Assembly (NCBI GenBank): GCA_027622275.1
Contig: JAQBZB010000055.1
Span: 1 to 37,481 of the forward strand
Origin: Planctomycetota bacterium
Lineage (GTDB): Bacteria; Planctomycetota; Planctomycetia; Pirellulales; Pirellulaceae
Length of the DNA: 37,481 nt
Direction of reading: 5' to 3'
The translations under genes and the position numbers were made by a program. Positions 34,566-37,481 of this stretch are shown here, piece by piece; the stretch's first letter is position 1, and the number at the start of each line of letters is the position of its first letter. The notes under the pieces were generated by a model. The model had not been told where the DNA came from and made no database searches. It worked only from the letters and a program-made list of their open reading frames with translations.

Positions 34566-34583
34566 TACTACTTGCCAGTAGTA
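34566..34583. other. 7-bp hairpin in the divergent promoter region
   Basis: TACTACT-TGCC-AGTAGTA is a perfect short hairpin 64 bp before the HEAT gene start. It could act in the HEAT mRNA leader or as an operator. Confidence 0.4.
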
Positions 34584-34606
34584 AGACCAGCGAGCCTGCT
34601 AGATTT

Positions 34607-34628
34607 TTGTCAAGAATCTGCTTGACAA
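34607..34628. promoter_or_regulatory. Operator-like palindrome overlapping a -35 box
   Basis: TTGTCAAG-AATCTG-CTTGACAA is a perfect 8-bp inverted repeat with a 6-bp spacer, the size expected for a dimeric repressor. It covers the -35 box of the promoter reading towards the dockerin gene (34622-34627) and lies in the gap shared with the HEAT gene. Confidence 0.45.
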
Positions 34629-34649
34629 GCGTTGCGCCGAGCGTAAAAG
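34622..34649 (+). promoter_or_regulatory. Probable promoter of the dockerin gene
   Basis: TTGACA at 34622-34627 is a perfect -35 box. TAAAAG at 34644-34649 (4 of 6) lies 16 nt further. The leader to the ATG at 34793 would be ~140 nt. Confidence 0.45.
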
Positions 34650-34792
34650 TGGCTCCCGTCTCGTGCAGGGGGCTGCGATTCCGGCAGCCAAGGCGGAAGA
34701 GATCACTCGGAGCAGTGTGATCGGAAAATCACATCCGGGCGGATGGCAGTGATGGCGATCAAACCGAACCGAGAGGTTCAAGGGAGCAGTCG

Positions 34793-35487
34793 ATGAGTAA
34801 GCCGCGTTGGTCTTGGCAGTGGGATGCGTTGAAGTTCTGGATTCTGGGGGGGGCGTAAGCGGCGCAAGGCCACTTCCCATAAGAATCGACTTCTCCGCGT
34901 CGAATCGCTCGACGCGCGCATCGTCCTGGCCTCCGATCTCACGATCATTGACGACGCGCCCCCAAGCAGTCCCGTTGTGCAAGCGGAGTACAGTACTCCG
35001 TTTGGTCCGCAACAGGAACTCGCGACCGAGACATCGTCGGCTCCGCAGCAAGACACGCCGCCGGTCGCGGCGGAGACGATCGCCGCTGAAGTTTCGACCG
35101 CTGGTCAATACGACATGAACCACGACGGCTTCGTCAGCCCGATCGATGTGCTGCTGTTAATCAACCACGAGCACGATGCGGCCGACGCGGCGCTACCAGT
35201 GACGGAAACGATCAACGCGCTGGACGTCAACGGCGATGGCCAAACGTCCGACCGAGACGTGCGGCAGCTGATCGGTTACGTCGAGCAGATGAATGATCTG
35301 CACCAGCGATTCGACACGGCTGCGCTGGCGGTGTCCGTGGCTTCCATGCAAGCCGTCCCGCCCGCCGATTCCGCGACGTCAGAAGTGGATGGCACCGCAT
35401 CGGCCGCGAAACAGGCCGTCGGCGGCATCTCGCTGATTCAACCGGAAGGCGAAGCGTCGCAGGAACAGTGCGATACGTGGGAACGGC
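34793..35487 (+). pseudogene. Dockerin-type protein gene, frameshifted and cut by IS30
   Basis: ATG 34793 has AGGGAG 6 nt upstream. The frame reads MSKPRWSWQWDALKFWILGG, then hits a stop at 34856-34858 just after a run of eight G (34846-34853). With one G removed the frame continues: RKRRKATSHKNRLLRVESLD, then ARIVLAS (the planctomycete LExR-type export motif). Two dockerin type I loops follow: YDMNHDGFVSPIDVLLLI and LDVNGDGQTSDRDVRQLI. A short ORF from 34977 still contains these. The C-terminal end is interrupted at 35487/35488 by the IS30 element. Dockerin domains bind calcium and, in cellulosomes, cohesins; planctomycete versions have no known partner. Confidence 0.75.
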
Positions 35488-36591
35488 GGTCTCCAATCTC
35501 AATCGCAATTGGGAGCGGTGTTTTTCTCGAAGAAAACCGCATCGGGAGTTCGAAAGCCGAGGCACTCGCGTGGGCGTCCGTTTAGTAGTTTTTCCACGCG
35601 GCGCACCTCGTCATGAGAGATGTCGCGAAAGTCGGTCCCCTTGCGAAAATACTGACGGATTAGACCATTGGTATTCTCATTCGTACCGCGCTGATACGGA
35701 CAGCCCGGATCTGCAAAGTATAGCGTCATGCCGAGATGCTTTTCCAGCCGCCGGCAGCGCGCGAACTCCGTGCCATTGTCGAACGTGATGGAGCGGCGGC
35801 GCTGCTCGTCTAACTCGCGCAACCGTTCCTTGATTTTGTGGTGCACGTGGTCTGCCTCCTTGCATCGAATCTTGACGACGATCGTATAGCGTGACTTGCG
35901 GTCCACCAACGTCGCTAGGCCACCCGTGCCTGCGGGACCAAGCACCGTGTCACCTTCCCAGTCTCCCAACCGCAATCGTTGCTCGATGACTTCGGGCCGT
36001 TGGTCGATGGGCGCGCCGATTCCATCAGGTTTTTTGCGGCGATAGGGCCGTTTTCCACGCCGCCGCAGAAACGACTTCCAAGGCTCGCGGTATTCGTCAT
36101 TTTCGATCCAGGTGTAGATCGTTTGCGCCGAGACGTGGCGGTCAGGGCAGTCGGCGTGTTCCTGTTTCAGGCGTCCTGCGATCTGCGCCGGCGCCCACTC
36201 GTGCGGCAGGCCACGGCGGACGCTTTCGTTAAGCTTGGGATCATCCATTTTGCGAGTCAGCGGGCGTTCCACTCGCCGCCGAGTGGCCTTCTGCTGCGCT
36301 TGCCCGGCGTAGTAATTGTTCCCCGTCTGATTTCGTCGCAACTCGCGACTGATCGTCGCCGGACTGCGACTCAACGCCTTCGCAATTTCTTTTTGATCCG
36401 CTCCTTGAAGCTTCAAGTGCGCTAGGTGATCACGCTCTTCCATTGTAAGATGATTTGCCATCGCTGGGACTCCATTCCCAAGGGAAAGTTTGCAAGACTT
36501 CTTCCCATTGGAAACTCCCAGCGATGTTTTCTCCTACACCACTTCCGAGGCACGATTTTCGATACCTCGATTGCATTTGAGTTTGGAGACC
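35488..36591 (-). mobile_element. IS30-family insertion sequence, 1104 bp
   Basis: Terminal inverted repeats of ~27 bp: 35488-35514 and 36565-36591 agree at 21 of 27 positions, both starting GGTCTCCAA. A GC dinucleotide flanks both ends (35486-35487 and 36592-36593), consistent with the 2-3 bp target duplications of this family. It contains one transposase gene on the minus strand, whose stop lies inside the left repeat. Confidence 0.85.
35499..36461 (-). CDS. IS30-family transposase (DDE)
   Basis: 320 residues. The N-terminal helix-turn-helix is MTMEERDHL-like, with DQKEIAKALSRSPATISREL. The DDE catalytic core is visible: Asp171 in RLGDWEGDTVLG, Asp228 in SITFDNGTEF and Glu262 in GTNENTNGLIRQYFRKG. 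SRYTIVVKI and LLNGRPRECLGFRTPDAVFF are also typical. It appears intact and probably active, cutting both element ends and joining them to a target. The start at ATG 36461 leaves a 104-bp leader to the right repeat. Confidence 0.96.
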   Translation of the reverse strand: MANHLTMEERDHLAHLKLQGADQKEIAKALSRSPATISRELRRNQTGNNYYAGQAQQKATRRRVERPLTRKMDDPKLNESVRRGLPHEWAPAQIAGRLKQEHADCPDRHVSAQTIYTWIENDEYREPWKSFLRRRGKRPYRRKKPDGIGAPIDQRPEVIEQRLRLGDWEGDTVLGPAGTGGLATLVDRKSRYTIVVKIRCKEADHVHHKIKERLRELDEQRRRSITFDNGTEFARCRRLEKHLGMTLYFADPGCPYQRGTNENTNGLIRQYFRKGTDFRDISHDEVRRVEKLLNGRPRECLGFRTPDAVFFEKNTAPNCD

Positions 36592-37481
36592 GCAAATCAC
36601 CGCGTTTATCGTTCTCTCCTCACTTGCGACGGCTTGGGCTGGCGAGGGCGAGTCCCAAAGGACCGACAAGCCCGTCGAAGTAACCACTCTTGAACAGGCG
36701 AAGTTACTTGCGCCCAGCACTACAGCGGTGTCGATGCACTACACGTATCAGATGTACAAAGCGGATCTTTTCAGGGGCATCATGACGACGCTGGCGCAGA
36801 ATCTTCGACTTCGTCATCTCACACTTCGTCTCCCCAATTCGTCCCACTCTAAGGACGACGCACTTGATGTGCTGCGCAAATTCGAGACTTTGGAAACACT
36901 CGAACTCATCGACGCCCGAGACTGGGAGCCACCGTCGGTCTTCGAGCAAGTGGCGGCGCTGAAGAATCTAAAACAAGTGACGTTCTCGTTCTCGTGTCGC
37001 AGTCCGTCCGAAGCTGCCTGTAAGGCGGCGCTGCCCAAAATGAAACAGCTTGAATCAGCAACGTTCTCCGACGGCCGGCCGCACATTCAACAGGGATGGG
37101 AAGAGACGCTCACCAAATTCGCGGGCGAACTCATCGCCAATCGGAAGATGGCAGTCATCGAGCTGCCTGGCCAGAAGCTGGTTTTCAAACCGACGCGGGA
37201 TGACATCACGGTTGGGTGCGTGATTTTCTCACTCTATCATTCGAATCCGGGTGAACCGCTCAATCTGGAAGCGATTCGCGTGAATGGCACCCAGCCAAAG
37301 ACCGCGAGGCTTTATTTGAAGCAGACTGGAAAAAACCAGTTTGAGTTGCCTGCGCTGAAGATCGCGTTTTCCAGCGAAGAACTGGGCGGGCCGCTTTACA
37401 TGAGTCTCAAAGTCTGGTTCAACGAACTCACGAACCAAAAAGATGGGTTTGTCTATGAGCACCTCCCGGACCGATATGCGA
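36592..37481 (+). pseudogene. 5'-truncated leucine-rich-repeat-like exported protein, continues past window
   Basis: From 36593 the frame is open to the window end with no stop. It begins QITAFIVLSSLATAWAGEGE, a signal peptide without a start codon. The TGA at 36578-36580 inside IS30 blocks any start further left. In-frame ATG 36734 and GTG 36728 exist, but would give a cytoplasmic form. The body has LRR-like segments: LAQNLRLRHLTLRLPN, ETLETLELIDARDWEPPSVF and LKNLKQVTFSFSCRS. This looks like a gene whose first codons were lost at the IS30 insertion. Function unknown. The 3' end is outside the window. Confidence 0.65.

Overview
The window looks like a piece of a planctomycete chromosome (Pirellulales-like), inferred from gene content. 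It holds a sulfatase fused to a DUF1080 domain, two DUF1501 genes, a CxxCH haem-binding gene of the planctomycete type, DUF3500 and dockerin/LExR-type proteins, a HEAT-repeat exoprotein, and many short palindromic repeats. GC content is high throughout. The reading is by eye only; no database search was run.

Layout. 1-690: a palindromic repeat and a small two-gene unit whose nucleotidyltransferase is cut off. 666-6664: a sulfatase-DUF1080 gene on the minus strand, diverging from a two-gene plus-strand operon. That operon carries a DUF805 / FAD-oxidase / methyltransferase triple fusion and an exported partner of unknown function. 6717-12152: a housekeeping block, xseA-xseB-ispA-dxs-nadK, for DNA repair, isoprenoid precursors and NADP. 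12183-13298: a MITE-like palindrome and an exported hypothetical protein. 13507-20510 (minus): surface-polysaccharide genes (GT25-like/sulfotransferase fusion, SDR epimerase, fragment of a 2OG-Fe(II) oxygenase), then DUF1501 fragment, SUMF1-domain gene, complete DUF1501 gene and a 5'-truncated cytochrome. 20478-21947: a tyrosine integrase missing its N-terminus, running convergently into tRNA-Cys(GCA). 22233-27663: two small unknowns, then the operon rpmB-gatC-gatA-gatB-SAM hydrolase (minus).

27688-37481 is an accessory, decaying region. It contains a DUF3500 remnant cut by a hairpin repeat, a PilZ protein, and a minus-strand cluster of small toxin-antitoxin-like genes (HicB, DUF433, DUF5615 stub, DUF4160 with an amber codon, DUF2442). 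An IS110-family element follows, with a structured upstream leader. Then come a CitG-like gene, a HEAT-repeat gene, a dockerin gene frameshifted in a G8 run, and an IS30-family element (1104 bp, imperfect 27-bp terminal repeats). The IS30 element sits between the dockerin gene and a leucine-rich-repeat-like gene that leaves the window.

The strongest candidates for new biology are the DUF805-oxidase-methyltransferase fusion with its exported partner, the GT25-like/sulfotransferase fusion, and the candidate guide-RNA leader of the IS110 element. The window also contains at least six broken genes at sharp junctions. That points to heavy rearrangement, or to assembly joins that should be checked.
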